Shown: positions 1 to 6,891 of the stretch, piece after piece
How positions within the stretch are numbered: position 1 is the stretch's first letter
Layout: each line of letters begins with the position of its first letter
Source: Verrucomicrobiia bacterium
GTDB taxonomy: Bacteria; Verrucomicrobiota; Verrucomicrobiia; Limisphaerales; JAUIHU01
Direction of reading: 5' to 3'
Assembly (NCBI GenBank): GCA_030432175.1
Contig: JAUIHU010000031.1
Location: 1 to 14,544 of the forward strand
Length of the DNA stretch: 14,544 bases
Notes under the pieces: generated by a model
Database searches by the model: none
Told to the model about the DNA's origin: nothing
The model's input: only the letters and a program-made list of their open reading frames with translations
Made by a program: the position numbers and the translations under genes

Positions 1-70
1 GACCAAGGTAGCCCAGAGCAGCGCTCTGGGCTACCTTGGGTCATATATCCACCGAGCCCTGAAAGGGCGA
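1..70. repeat. REP-like double hairpin element
   Basis: Two consecutive palindromes. The first has arms 1-19 and 23-42 around a 3-nt loop; the core ggtagcccagagc pairs with gctctgggctacc, and only one base is bulged near the outer end. The second is gccct (56-60), gaa loop, agggc (64-68). GC-rich hairpins like this are typical of dispersed intergenic palindromes in Planctomycetota and Verrucomicrobiota, but that comparison is from memory. The element may extend left of the window. It lacks a T-tract, so it is not a standard rho-independent terminator. Confidence 0.6.
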
Positions 71-201
71 CCCAAAACATGCTTCAGTCAGCGCCATTCC
101 CCTGAAACCGTTTTGTTACAGAATCCCGTAGGAAATCATATCTTTACCTCTCAGACAACTGTCCGTCACCAGATTTTAGAAGTGCGCCCTGCCCCCTGCA
201 A

Positions 202-236
202 CGTGTAAATCCTGACTTGAACTCCGGATTTACACG
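202..236. repeat. Perfect 11-bp inverted repeat
   Basis: The arms cgtgtaaatcc (202-212) and ggatttacacg (226-236) are exact reverse complements separated by 13 nt. The site ends about 20 nt before homology to a DUF4143-type ATPase starts, so it sits on the boundary of that gene's truncation. It is not followed by a T-run. It may be the scar or end of a lost mobile element, an operator, or a dispersed repeat; nothing here decides between them. Apart from this repeat and the hairpins at 1-70, I see nothing recognisable in the first 254 bases. Confidence 0.5.
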
Positions 237-254
237 GATAATATTTTCGGATGA

Positions 255-761
255 TCTCTCAAACATTGGCTGTCGATCCTGGAAGCTTCATTTGTTGTAT
301 TTAAACTGCATCCCTATTTCGAAAACTTTGGAAAACGGGTCATCAAGGCTCCAAAGTATTACTTCACCGATCCAGGGTTGGCTTGCCACCTTTTGGACAT
401 TGAACGTGTGGAGCAAGTTTCGCGAGACCCGCTGGTGGGTTCTCTTTTTGAGAATCTCGTCATACTCGAAGCTTTGAAATTCAGATACAACAGAGGGCTG
501 AGCCCCAACCTTTACTTTTTCCGAGACAGCCGAGGGAATGAACTGGACCTCCTTCACAAAACCGACAACGAATTTCATGGGATTGCAATCAAATCCAGCT
601 CAACTTACCACGCATCATTCAAAAAGGGACTGATCCATTTCGATGAAAACACTCACAGTCTTGAGAAAAAATCGATTGTTTACAGCGGAGAAAACAGAAC
701 CTTCAGTGATGGGATCCAACTGGTTTCGTATCTAGAAATCGCATCCATTCTGGATGGGTGA
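255..761 (+). pseudogene. 3' remnant of a DUF4143-domain AAA ATPase gene
   Basis: This frame is open from just after a TGA at 252-254. It reads like the C-terminal half of the AAA_14/DUF4143 family: KHWLSILEASFVVF, then HPYFENFGKRVIKAPKYYF, TDPGLACHLL, GSLFENLVILEALK, PNLYFFRDSRGNELDLL, and near the end a degenerate IAIKSS. Full-length members are about 380-450 aa with an N-terminal P-loop ATPase. Here about 169 codons remain; the P-loop, Walker B and first half are absent, and upstream sequence holds stops at 213 and 252. The family's C-terminal nuclease-like motif usually reads ExK, but here the Glu is Ala (IAIK), which also suggests decay. The only possible starts are internal, such as a TTG at 378 without a ribosome site. 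The family is known as a mobile, often fragmented group in environmental genomes. Family assignment is strong; loss of function is inferred. Confidence 0.75.
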
Positions 762-814
762 GTTTTTTTTCTTTGGGGTGAGACTAGATTTCGACACATT
801 CATGCTTTAGTTAT

Positions 815-1195
815 TCAATTTTTGAGTATGATCGATAAACCAGCAATGACTGCCAGCGCGCCCAAAACAAATCCAGAAACCTTGCATGCGATGCAACCAA
901 TTTTCCGATAAAGGCTGTTTCCTAAGAAACCAATGCCTATTCCAAAAAAGCACCATCCCAAACCGACTGCATGAGGACCGGCGACATAGGGTTCTGAAAT
1001 ACCCCCACGACCAATCAAGACAATGTTCTTCGTCAGAACACCTTTAATTCCATAAACCATTGCAAACAATCCTGGAACTAATGCAAGAACCCAAATAAAA
1101 AGCTCGCCCAGCGAATTTGATATGCGGCCAAGAAAGCTCCTTTTTGCTCTTCGGTTACGAATAATGATTATGTTTTCTTCATCCCATTGATTCAT
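815..1195 (-). CDS. Hypothetical small membrane protein, three predicted helices
   Basis: A 126-aa protein I cannot assign to a family. The N-terminus is hydrophilic with a basic cluster (RNRRAKR, residues 13-19), consistent with a cytoplasmic end. Three hydrophobic segments follow at roughly 32-50, 73-95 and 106-124. The loop before helix 3 carries a CxxC (C101, C104), and C82 lies within helix 2, so a thiol pair is possible but no function follows from that. The ATG at 1193-1195 has no strong Shine-Dalgarno sequence. The gene is isolated: a palindromic repeat and the 3' end of the PQQ-propeller gene lie upstream, and the decayed ATPase gene converges on its 3' end. Length, hydrophobic pattern and absence of a better frame support it as a real gene, but there is no homology evidence. 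Confidence 0.6.
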   Translation of the reverse strand: MNQWDEENIIIIRNRRAKRSFLGRISNSLGELFIWVLALVPGLFAMVYGIKGVLTKNIVLIGRGGISEPYVAGPHAVGLGWCFFGIGIGFLGNSLYRKIGCIACKVSGFVLGALAVIAGLSIILKN

Positions 1196-1260
1196 TGCTA
1201 TTCGCTAATAAAAGAAAGCCATAATTCAAAGACGGCCCCAAGCCCTTCAGAAAGGCTCCT

Positions 1261-1320
1261 CTCGCCGAGCTGGGGCTCAGCGTTCCCAGGGAGGGGAACT
1301 CCCTGCGGAAACTGAGCCCT
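1261..1320 (-). repeat. Palindromic intergenic repeat, long copy
   Basis: The first 32 nt (1261-1292) match copies at 2763-2794 and, over 30 nt, 11153-11182. This copy is longer and forms nested stems: gggctcag (1273-1280) pairs with ctgagccc (1312-1319), enclosing agggag (1288-1293) with ctccct (1299-1304). A shorter alternative hairpin pairs 1263-1270 with 1275-1282. In that one the single non-Watson-Crick pair is G-U in a minus-strand transcript but C-A in a plus-strand one, so the RNA fold favours the minus strand. It lies 11-70 nt beyond the stop of the minus-strand PQQ-propeller gene and has no T-tract. Confidence 0.7.
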
Positions 1321-1330
1321 TCAATAATTT

Positions 1331-2698
1331 CTAAATCTTGGCTACGGCCCAAACTGCCTTGTCTGTCCGCAAAATTATTTGGCCGTCCACAAAGGCCGGG
1401 GTGGCGTTGGTGGTTTCTTTGAGGGTGTTGGATTCTACCAGTTCAAACTGATCGGCGGCTTTGAAGATCAGGGTGTCGCCGGATTTGTTCATGGAGTAAA
1501 TCAAATCCCCAACCAGGGCGAGCGAGGACCATGACCCGTTGTCTGATCCCTTGCCTCTCAGACGCTCGTCCCAAACGAGTTCGCCGGTTTTCAGATCAAA
1601 GCATTCAGCAAGTCCGTTCATGTTGACTACGAATATTAATCCTTCGTGGATAACTCCCGATCCGAGTTTGGAGCCGTCGCGTTCCTTGATCCAGACGCGA
1701 TGGGTTTGCGTGACGTCTCCACTGCCACCTGGTTTCACTGCCAAAGATGTGCCAGCGTATCCTCCCATGACCACTAACAGACCTTCGCCATAAACAGGTG
1801 AGGTGTAAACCAGTGGATTCAGTCCATTGCAGTACCAGAGTGTTTTTCCGGACTCCGGATCCAGCGCCTGAACCTGTCCGGGAAAGCTCATGATCAGTTC
1901 CTTACGTCCGGCATTAGGTCCGGTTTCCACTTCGATCAGGATCGGAGCGCTGAATGAACAGACGACTCCGTTCGCGTTACCTCGAAAATTGTCGGTTCGG
2001 ATTGATGTGTCGATCTCCGGTTTGGGCTGACGCCAAATCTCGGATCCGTCCTTCAAATTCAACGCCACGAAAAATGCCTCTTCTCCCGGACCGTGGTAGA
2101 CAAAGACCCGATCCTTCCAGATGAGAGGCGATGAGGCGTTTCCCCACATATGCTTTTGAGGTCCCAGGTCCTTCTTCCAAACCACCTCCCCTTCCATGTT
2201 GAAACAAAACACACCGGCCGATCCAAAAGTCGCCACAACCTGCTCGCCATCCGTCACCGGTGAAGCGGCGCAGTAGGGGTTGGTTGGGTGAGTGGACTCC
2301 TCCCCTTTGTAAGTCGTTCCGTTCTTCCAAAGAATATCACCGGACTTTCGGTCCAGACACCAGACTTCGCGACGTCCAGTGGATTCAGTCGCCTGCGTGA
2401 CAAAGATTTTATCCTTCCATACAATCGGTGAAGAGTTCCCACGATCCGGCAAATCAGTCCGCCACAGAACATTCTTTTCCGGACCCCACACCGTCGGGTA
2501 GGAGTCTGTCTTGGAATCAACAATCCCGGAACCTTCCTGGTTGCCACGCCATGAAGGCCAGGAATCTCCAGCAGACAAAATTGAAACGCTTAAGCCAACA
2601 ACTCCCAGAGTCAGTAGGAAAGTTCGGCATCTGCTTGTCATGATGAGAGCGCTCACAGAATCAGCGCAGGACAGTTTTTGAAACTCGGAATACTTCAT
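1331..2698 (-). CDS. Exported PQQ-like beta-propeller protein
   Basis: A 455-aa protein with repeated propeller blades of the PQQ-repeat type. Examples are SWPSWRGNQEGSG near the N-terminus, VWCLDRKSGDILWK, FVALNLKDGSEIWR, VQALDPESGKTLWY and AECFDLKTGELVW, each ending in the usual G-x-x-x-W strand. The WRG(N) opening is typical of planctomycete and verrucomicrobial proteins often annotated BamB-like. Such proteins are usually structural or binding scaffolds, and I see no evidence for a quinoprotein dehydrogenase active site. Two starts are possible: ATG at 2698, or ATG at 2641 (residue 20). From the second, MTSRCRTFLLTLGVVGLS forms a standard signal peptide with cleavage near SAG/DS, so 2641 is the more convincing start; neither has a strong ribosome site. 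The 197-nt gap from the DUF1553 gene upstream contains two repeats, so it may be a separate transcript. The family call is firm; the substrate or partner is unknown. Confidence 0.85.
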   Translation of the reverse strand: MKYSEFQKLSCADSVSALIMTSRCRTFLLTLGVVGLSVSILSAGDSWPSWRGNQEGSGIVDSKTDSYPTVWGPEKNVLWRTDLPDRGNSSPIVWKDKIFVTQATESTGRREVWCLDRKSGDILWKNGTTYKGEESTHPTNPYCAASPVTDGEQVVATFGSAGVFCFNMEGEVVWKKDLGPQKHMWGNASSPLIWKDRVFVYHGPGEEAFFVALNLKDGSEIWRQPKPEIDTSIRTDNFRGNANGVVCSFSAPILIEVETGPNAGRKELIMSFPGQVQALDPESGKTLWYCNGLNPLVYTSPVYGEGLLVVMGGYAGTSLAVKPGGSGDVTQTHRVWIKERDGSKLGSGVIHEGLIFVVNMNGLAECFDLKTGELVWDERLRGKGSDNGSWSSLALVGDLIYSMNKSGDTLIFKAADQFELVESNTLKETTNATPAFVDGQIILRTDKAVWAVAKI

Positions 2699-2758
2699 GT
2701 CGTTTTGAATATTTTTTATTGGATAGGATTAACATTATTAAAAGGATCAAATACTGTC

Positions 2759-2794
2759 TCCACTCGCCGAGCTGGGGCTCAGCGTTCCCAGGGA
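2759..2794 (-). repeat. Palindromic intergenic repeat, second copy
   Basis: Positions 2759-2792 are identical over 34 nt to 11149-11182, and 2763-2794 are identical over 32 nt to 1261-1292. This copy has only the proximal hairpin (arms around a 4-nt loop at 2773-2776) and lacks the larger outer stem of the first copy. It lies about 100-135 nt beyond the stop of the minus-strand DUF1553 gene at 2896 and before the PQQ-propeller gene. Confidence 0.7.
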
Positions 2795-2836
2795 CGTCAC
2801 TCAACTTCACTCACAACTCTTCACTGCATTTCTTTT

Positions 2837-2860
2837 CTTAGCGTCTTTGCGTCTTCGCGT
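2837..2860. repeat. Three tandem 8-nt units (cttNgcgt)
   Basis: Three adjacent octamers, cttagcgt, ctttgcgt and cttcgcgt, differ only at the fourth base. On the other strand they read acgcNaag, resembling ACGCAAAG-type strings that I recall from intergenic regions of many unrelated environmental genomes. The units lie just after the stop of the DUF1553 gene on its downstream side. They could be a dispersed repeat or a protein-binding array. Confidence 0.45.
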
Positions 2861-2895
2861 GAAAAAAATCTTTCCAGTCGAGCCGCAGCTAGCAG

Positions 2896-5040
2896 TCAGT
2901 GATTGAACCGAAACTCAGCGCTCGCCAGAAGCGCCCATACCAAATCAGCATAACGACGAATGTCTTTCCCATCCCCAAGGAAAGCCAGCGACATTTCCAA
3001 CTCCTCCGAATCCGGGCGCCGTCCAAACACCGATTCAAACGCCAGGTTCACACCAGCCTCCACAGAGTCCGCACTCTGCATTTGTGAAATCAAATCCGCC
3101 TCCGCCTGACGTGTGACTTGGTTAAAGCCCGGGTTGTTGGTCAGGAACAATGCCTGGTGCACGGTAGCTCCGGGTGTTTCCTCAAACAGTTCCGGGAACT
3201 TGTCGACAAAACTGCGCGTCAGTTGCGCCGGATCCAATGAAGTCCCATTCAGCTTCGACCACACTCCCGGCTCAAGCCCACTCAATGCCACCACCGCGGA
3301 ACGTGCGATCGCTTCCCCAGGCAGTGGCTTTTCCATCGCATAAGAAAATGTTGTGGGTTGAGGTTTCAAAATTCCACCATGTTGATCTGCGTCCCATGCT
3401 TCCAATTGATACACGCGGCTCAAAACGATTTCCCGAATCAATCGCCTCAAGTCATATCCGGATTCCTGAAAATCAACAGTCAACCAATCCAGCAAATCCG
3501 GATGACTGGCCGGGTGCGCGGAGTCCATTTTATCCACCGGATGCACCAATCCCCGTCCGATCAAATACGCCCAGATGCGATTCACAACAGCGCGTCCGAA
3601 TTCCGGGTTTTCATCAATCGCCTGCCGCGCCAATGCTTCTCTCCATGATTCTTTCGGGGTCGCCACAACCTGAACTTGCGGCGCCTTCTTTTCAAATTGT
3701 TGATCAATCCCCGGTTCAGGCGGCATCAGGTAAAGTTCCGGTGATTCTTCTGGATCCGTCTCGGGTTTTAACGCTACAGGTTTATTGTTCCCAATAAAGA
3801 TCGGCAACGCATCCCGCGCTTCTCCTGCCAATGTATTGAACTGTTCAAATCCACCGGTCGCGCGTTCTGCCAAAGCCGGTCCGTCCGGTCCTTTTACATT
3901 GGAGCTGCGTCGTAAAAAGGCGACCAGTCCCCAGTAATGATCCTGTCGTATTTCCGGCGCAAGTGGATGATCATGGCATTGCGCGCACTGGATCTGTTTA
4001 CCGAACAGCGCCGGAGCCATCCGCTCGGCTGCCTGTTGCGGTTGGTTGTTGAATCCAAATAGAAAGTATCTCGCTCCTTTAGCTTCAGGATCTTCCGGTC
4101 GGGCAGTGATCAAATCCCGAGTCATGCTGTCCCATGAACGGTTCTCCCGAAATGCCCATTCCAGATAATCAATCCAGCCCTGATTCTGACGCCGATCCCG
4201 GTTTCCATGAGGCCCACCACGTCCCAGGAACACCCAGTCAAAAATAACCGCCATCCACTTTGCATGTTCCTCCGAGGCCAGCAACTGGTCAACCAACACC
4301 TCCCGCTTTTGATGCGATCCGGTTTGTACAAACTCCTGAACTTCTTCCCGCGTAGGAATGCGTCCAACCAGATCCAGGTATATTCGTCTCACAAAGGCGC
4401 TGTCCGACGCCAACTCCGGCCGAATTTCAGTGTCCAATTTCACTGCCGGATCCTCCGAGCGCCAGGCATTTTCAATCATCCAATCCACTGCCCTTCTCGG
4501 CGCGACTCCTAATCTCACTGGCGCGCGACTGACTCGCGATCGGATGTCATCCGGCTCCGCTTGAGATTGCTTTCCGGAAGAATCGGCCACCCATTCCGCT
4601 GTCCCAGTCTCTCCGGATTTCACCTGACCCAATCGGGTAATCCAAGCCTTCAACACCGCCACTTGCTCCATGTCCAGCGGATCTCCCTTAGGCGGCATGC
4701 GTGTTTCAGCATCCGGGTGCAGCATTTGAATCAGCAGACTCGATTCCGGATCGCCCACCTCGACAACCAACCCGGAATCGCCACCCTGCAAAGTGGTCTC
4801 CACCGAGCGCAGGTCCAGTCCGGACTTCTGCTTCACCGATCCATGACATTTCCAACAATGATCACGAAAGATCGGAATCACATGCGACTCCCAGAATTCC
4901 TGCGGTGCGACGCTCTCGTTATCTGCAGCCGACAACTTTGAAACACCCGACGCCGGTAAAAGCAGCAAGGCTGACAACCCGGGAACCAGAAACCTTGCTG
5001 CCTTTAAAAAATCCGGAATGAGTCGAGCCAAACTGTTCAT
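2896..5040 (-). CDS. Exported PSCyt1-DUF1549-DUF1553 protein (714 aa)
   Basis: Planctomycete-type cytochrome c domain protein. An N-terminal signal segment (hydrophobic about 15-30, likely cleavage near LSA/AD at 38-39) precedes a PSCyt1 domain (about 48-135) with the haem motif CWKCH at 62-66 and the family's MPPKGDPL. DUF1549/PSCyt2 spans about 185-375 (RRIYLDLVGRIPT, VDQLLAS) and contains a second CxxCH, CAQCH at 352-356. DUF1553/PSD1 occupies about 465-710 (RAVVNRIWAYLIGRGLVHPV, SGYDLRRLIREIVLS). The family is abundant in Planctomycetota and Verrucomicrobiota and often accompanies polysaccharide and sulfatase loci; its biochemical role is not established. The gene starts 15 nt after the stop of the TIGR03790 gene, and an AGGAT that overlaps that stop could serve as its ribosome site, so the two are almost certainly co-transcribed. 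The partner usually found beside this family, a DUF1501 protein, is not in the window. Domain identity is high-confidence; function is unknown. Confidence 0.93.
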   Translation of the reverse strand: MNSLARLIPDFLKAARFLVPGLSALLLLPASGVSKLSAADNESVAPQEFWESHVIPIFRDHCWKCHGSVKQKSGLDLRSVETTLQGGDSGLVVEVGDPESSLLIQMLHPDAETRMPPKGDPLDMEQVAVLKAWITRLGQVKSGETGTAEWVADSSGKQSQAEPDDIRSRVSRAPVRLGVAPRRAVDWMIENAWRSEDPAVKLDTEIRPELASDSAFVRRIYLDLVGRIPTREEVQEFVQTGSHQKREVLVDQLLASEEHAKWMAVIFDWVFLGRGGPHGNRDRRQNQGWIDYLEWAFRENRSWDSMTRDLITARPEDPEAKGARYFLFGFNNQPQQAAERMAPALFGKQIQCAQCHDHPLAPEIRQDHYWGLVAFLRRSSNVKGPDGPALAERATGGFEQFNTLAGEARDALPIFIGNNKPVALKPETDPEESPELYLMPPEPGIDQQFEKKAPQVQVVATPKESWREALARQAIDENPEFGRAVVNRIWAYLIGRGLVHPVDKMDSAHPASHPDLLDWLTVDFQESGYDLRRLIREIVLSRVYQLEAWDADQHGGILKPQPTTFSYAMEKPLPGEAIARSAVVALSGLEPGVWSKLNGTSLDPAQLTRSFVDKFPELFEETPGATVHQALFLTNNPGFNQVTRQAEADLISQMQSADSVEAGVNLAFESVFGRRPDSEELEMSLAFLGDGKDIRRYADLVWALLASAEFRFNH

Positions 5041-5055
5041 GATTTCAATCTTATC

Positions 5056-6822
5056 CTATTTTGCTTGTTCCTGAAATTTTTGCGCCAGATCCAGTTCCCC
5101 CATCTGCAACGCCAGGTCAGCTTGTTTCTGAATCACTTTTTTCATCCCGGAATAACCCGGATGTTGTGTCCGAAATTTCTCATACGTCGACAAAGCTGCT
5201 TGCAGATCACCTGCCAGCTTCAAGTAGTCCGCTTTCTTCAACATGACGCGAATGGATCGCCATGGAGATTTTTCGTTCGTCTGAATTTCCAGAGCTTGCT
5301 GACAGATTTCCGCAGCTTCTGAAAACTTTGCCTGCCTGTATTTCAAATCCGCCATGGCTTCCAACAGAACCACACTTTGACCAGCAAACGGCAATCCGTT
5401 CATAAATGCCACGGACTGATCCAGACTCCATTTCTGGTTCTCAAGGTTTAAGTTTAATCCTCGCAAAAAGGACCATTCAATCAGCGAGCTTTGATTCTCA
5501 AATAAAAATCCGTGCTGCGCCTGTGGTTCTTTTCCAAATGGACAGTACAAAGGATCTCCCACCACGGTCACCTGCCAGGAAAGCGCGGGTAAGGATGCAT
5601 AAGCCGCCTCTCCAAAGGTCGCTTTCCGCTGCAACAGATAAACCATCAACGCTTCAATATCGGGAGTAAAATCCAGGTAAGGTTCATAAACACATCCCAA
5701 TGTTGCAGCAGCTCCCTTCGCCAGTAATGGCCCAACCCAATTCTGTGTTTGAGATTTCAATGTAGCTGCGCTGAATGAATGAAGATGATATGCAATAGCC
5801 CCTTTCATGAATTCAATATCCGGTCGAGCTAAAGCTCCCTGAGGATGCATTGTGTACCAGCCAGCGTAAAGAGCCACCTCACTCATCGGATATTCATACT
5901 TGTACACATCCGGATCTTCATCCAGCGTCACCGGCAAGCCCATCAAACGCGCCACATTGAACGCGCCTTTTAACATGTCGTCGCCCTTCTTGTAGCTGCC
6001 GCTCTGAATACCTCTCGTGTCGAAATAAGCGCGCCCCCAAAGGCCCCATTTCTCTGCATACAACGCCTGATCCACCAATCCTTTGGCAATTTCCGGCGTC
6101 GGTCCGTCCAGTCGGGAAACAATCAAGAGTCCCTTCTCTGGTCCAATATTGGCTAGATCCGGGGTGCGATACAAAGGATTCAGATAAGGTCCGGTCAGAT
6201 CATGCGGATCCGACTCAGCCAGTGGTAACAGCGCGAGTTCCTGGCTGATGGACGCTTCATTGCGTTGAAGCTGTTGAGGAATCTTGTCCATCCCGGATTC
6301 CTTCAAACCTGGAACAGGCATGATCTTCAAAGGCGTTCCGTAACAGAGAACCAGATAACGAACTTTGGACTCCACCAGCTTCCGGGTATCCCTGGCGCCA
6401 AACCGAAAAAGTCCGCGTTTCTTCTCCTTGTCGTAACGAAAAAAGCCTCGCTCCTCTAATTCAGCAAGCAACGGATCTCGCACACGGTTGTCAAAAGCGC
6501 TGCGTGAAATCTCTTCTTCACCCGGCATGTCGAGTCCGATAAGCCGATCTTTCGATACACCTCTCGCGGCGGCATAATGCTCAGCGACATCTATCGAATC
6601 AGCATCATTGTCATTATAAACAACCACCACCTGATCTGCGGGGTTGGACACAGAGCTGTTGCTATCTCCGTCAACATTCAAATCCTGAGCGCTCCCGTTC
6701 AGAGCGGAACCCATCAGCCCCAGCGCTGTGACACCCGAGAGCAGATTGTTAAAACGACGGTCAACAACAGCGCATGACAAACCCCAACCGATCCATCCCC
6801 TTCCTGAGTGATTGTATTTCAT
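5056..6822 (-). CDS. TIGR03790-family exported protein with C-terminal helical repeats
   Basis: A 588-aa protein. The N-terminal 45 residues include RRFNNLLSGVTALGLMGSAL, a signal peptide with likely cleavage near GSAQ. The TIGR03790 hallmarks follow: VVVVYNDNDADS (65-76), EHYAAARGV (81-89), the LVLCYGTPLKI segment, an internal GWY and the closing VVGDPLYCPFG. After that, roughly the last 120-130 residues are helical and TPR-like (AAEICQQALEIQ, AALSTYEKFRTQHPG), probably a protein-protein interaction tail. The family is uncharacterised; as I recall, its species distribution follows exosortase/PEP-CTERM sorting systems. No exosortase or PEP-CTERM tail is visible in this window. The gene lies 69 nt downstream of the 870-aa cytochrome protein and 15 nt upstream of the 714-aa one, so it is the middle of a three-gene unit, and the three products may act together in the periplasm. 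The ATG at 6822 has no clear Shine-Dalgarno. Confidence 0.85.
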   Translation of the reverse strand: MKYNHSGRGWIGWGLSCAVVDRRFNNLLSGVTALGLMGSALNGSAQDLNVDGDSNSSVSNPADQVVVVYNDNDADSIDVAEHYAAARGVSKDRLIGLDMPGEEEISRSAFDNRVRDPLLAELEERGFFRYDKEKKRGLFRFGARDTRKLVESKVRYLVLCYGTPLKIMPVPGLKESGMDKIPQQLQRNEASISQELALLPLAESDPHDLTGPYLNPLYRTPDLANIGPEKGLLIVSRLDGPTPEIAKGLVDQALYAEKWGLWGRAYFDTRGIQSGSYKKGDDMLKGAFNVARLMGLPVTLDEDPDVYKYEYPMSEVALYAGWYTMHPQGALARPDIEFMKGAIAYHLHSFSAATLKSQTQNWVGPLLAKGAAATLGCVYEPYLDFTPDIEALMVYLLQRKATFGEAAYASLPALSWQVTVVGDPLYCPFGKEPQAQHGFLFENQSSLIEWSFLRGLNLNLENQKWSLDQSVAFMNGLPFAGQSVVLLEAMADLKYRQAKFSEAAEICQQALEIQTNEKSPWRSIRVMLKKADYLKLAGDLQAALSTYEKFRTQHPGYSGMKKVIQKQADLALQMGELDLAQKFQEQAK

Positions 6823-6891
6823 TATAAATAGGTTGGACGCCGGATCCTCTGATTCTTCTCAAATCCCCAACAAGAATCCTGCCCAACGCCT

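Noticed and set aside
288..578. Minus-strand frame opposite the DUF4143 remnant
   Set aside because: The plus-strand frame matches DUF4143 motif after motif, so the antisense frame is a shadow.
1261..1320. Palindromic repeat as a rho-independent terminator
   Set aside because: No T-run follows the stem on either strand in any of the three copies, so only a looser 3'-end role is suggested.
1331..2698. PQQ-propeller protein as a functional quinoprotein dehydrogenase
   Set aside because: Only the blade repeats are visible. The protein is shorter than the dehydrogenases, and I see no cofactor or Ca-site motif.
3174..3797. 207-codon plus-strand frame inside the 714-aa cytochrome gene
   Set aside because: It lies entirely within a gene with strong domain evidence on the other strand, and has no ribosome site or family features.
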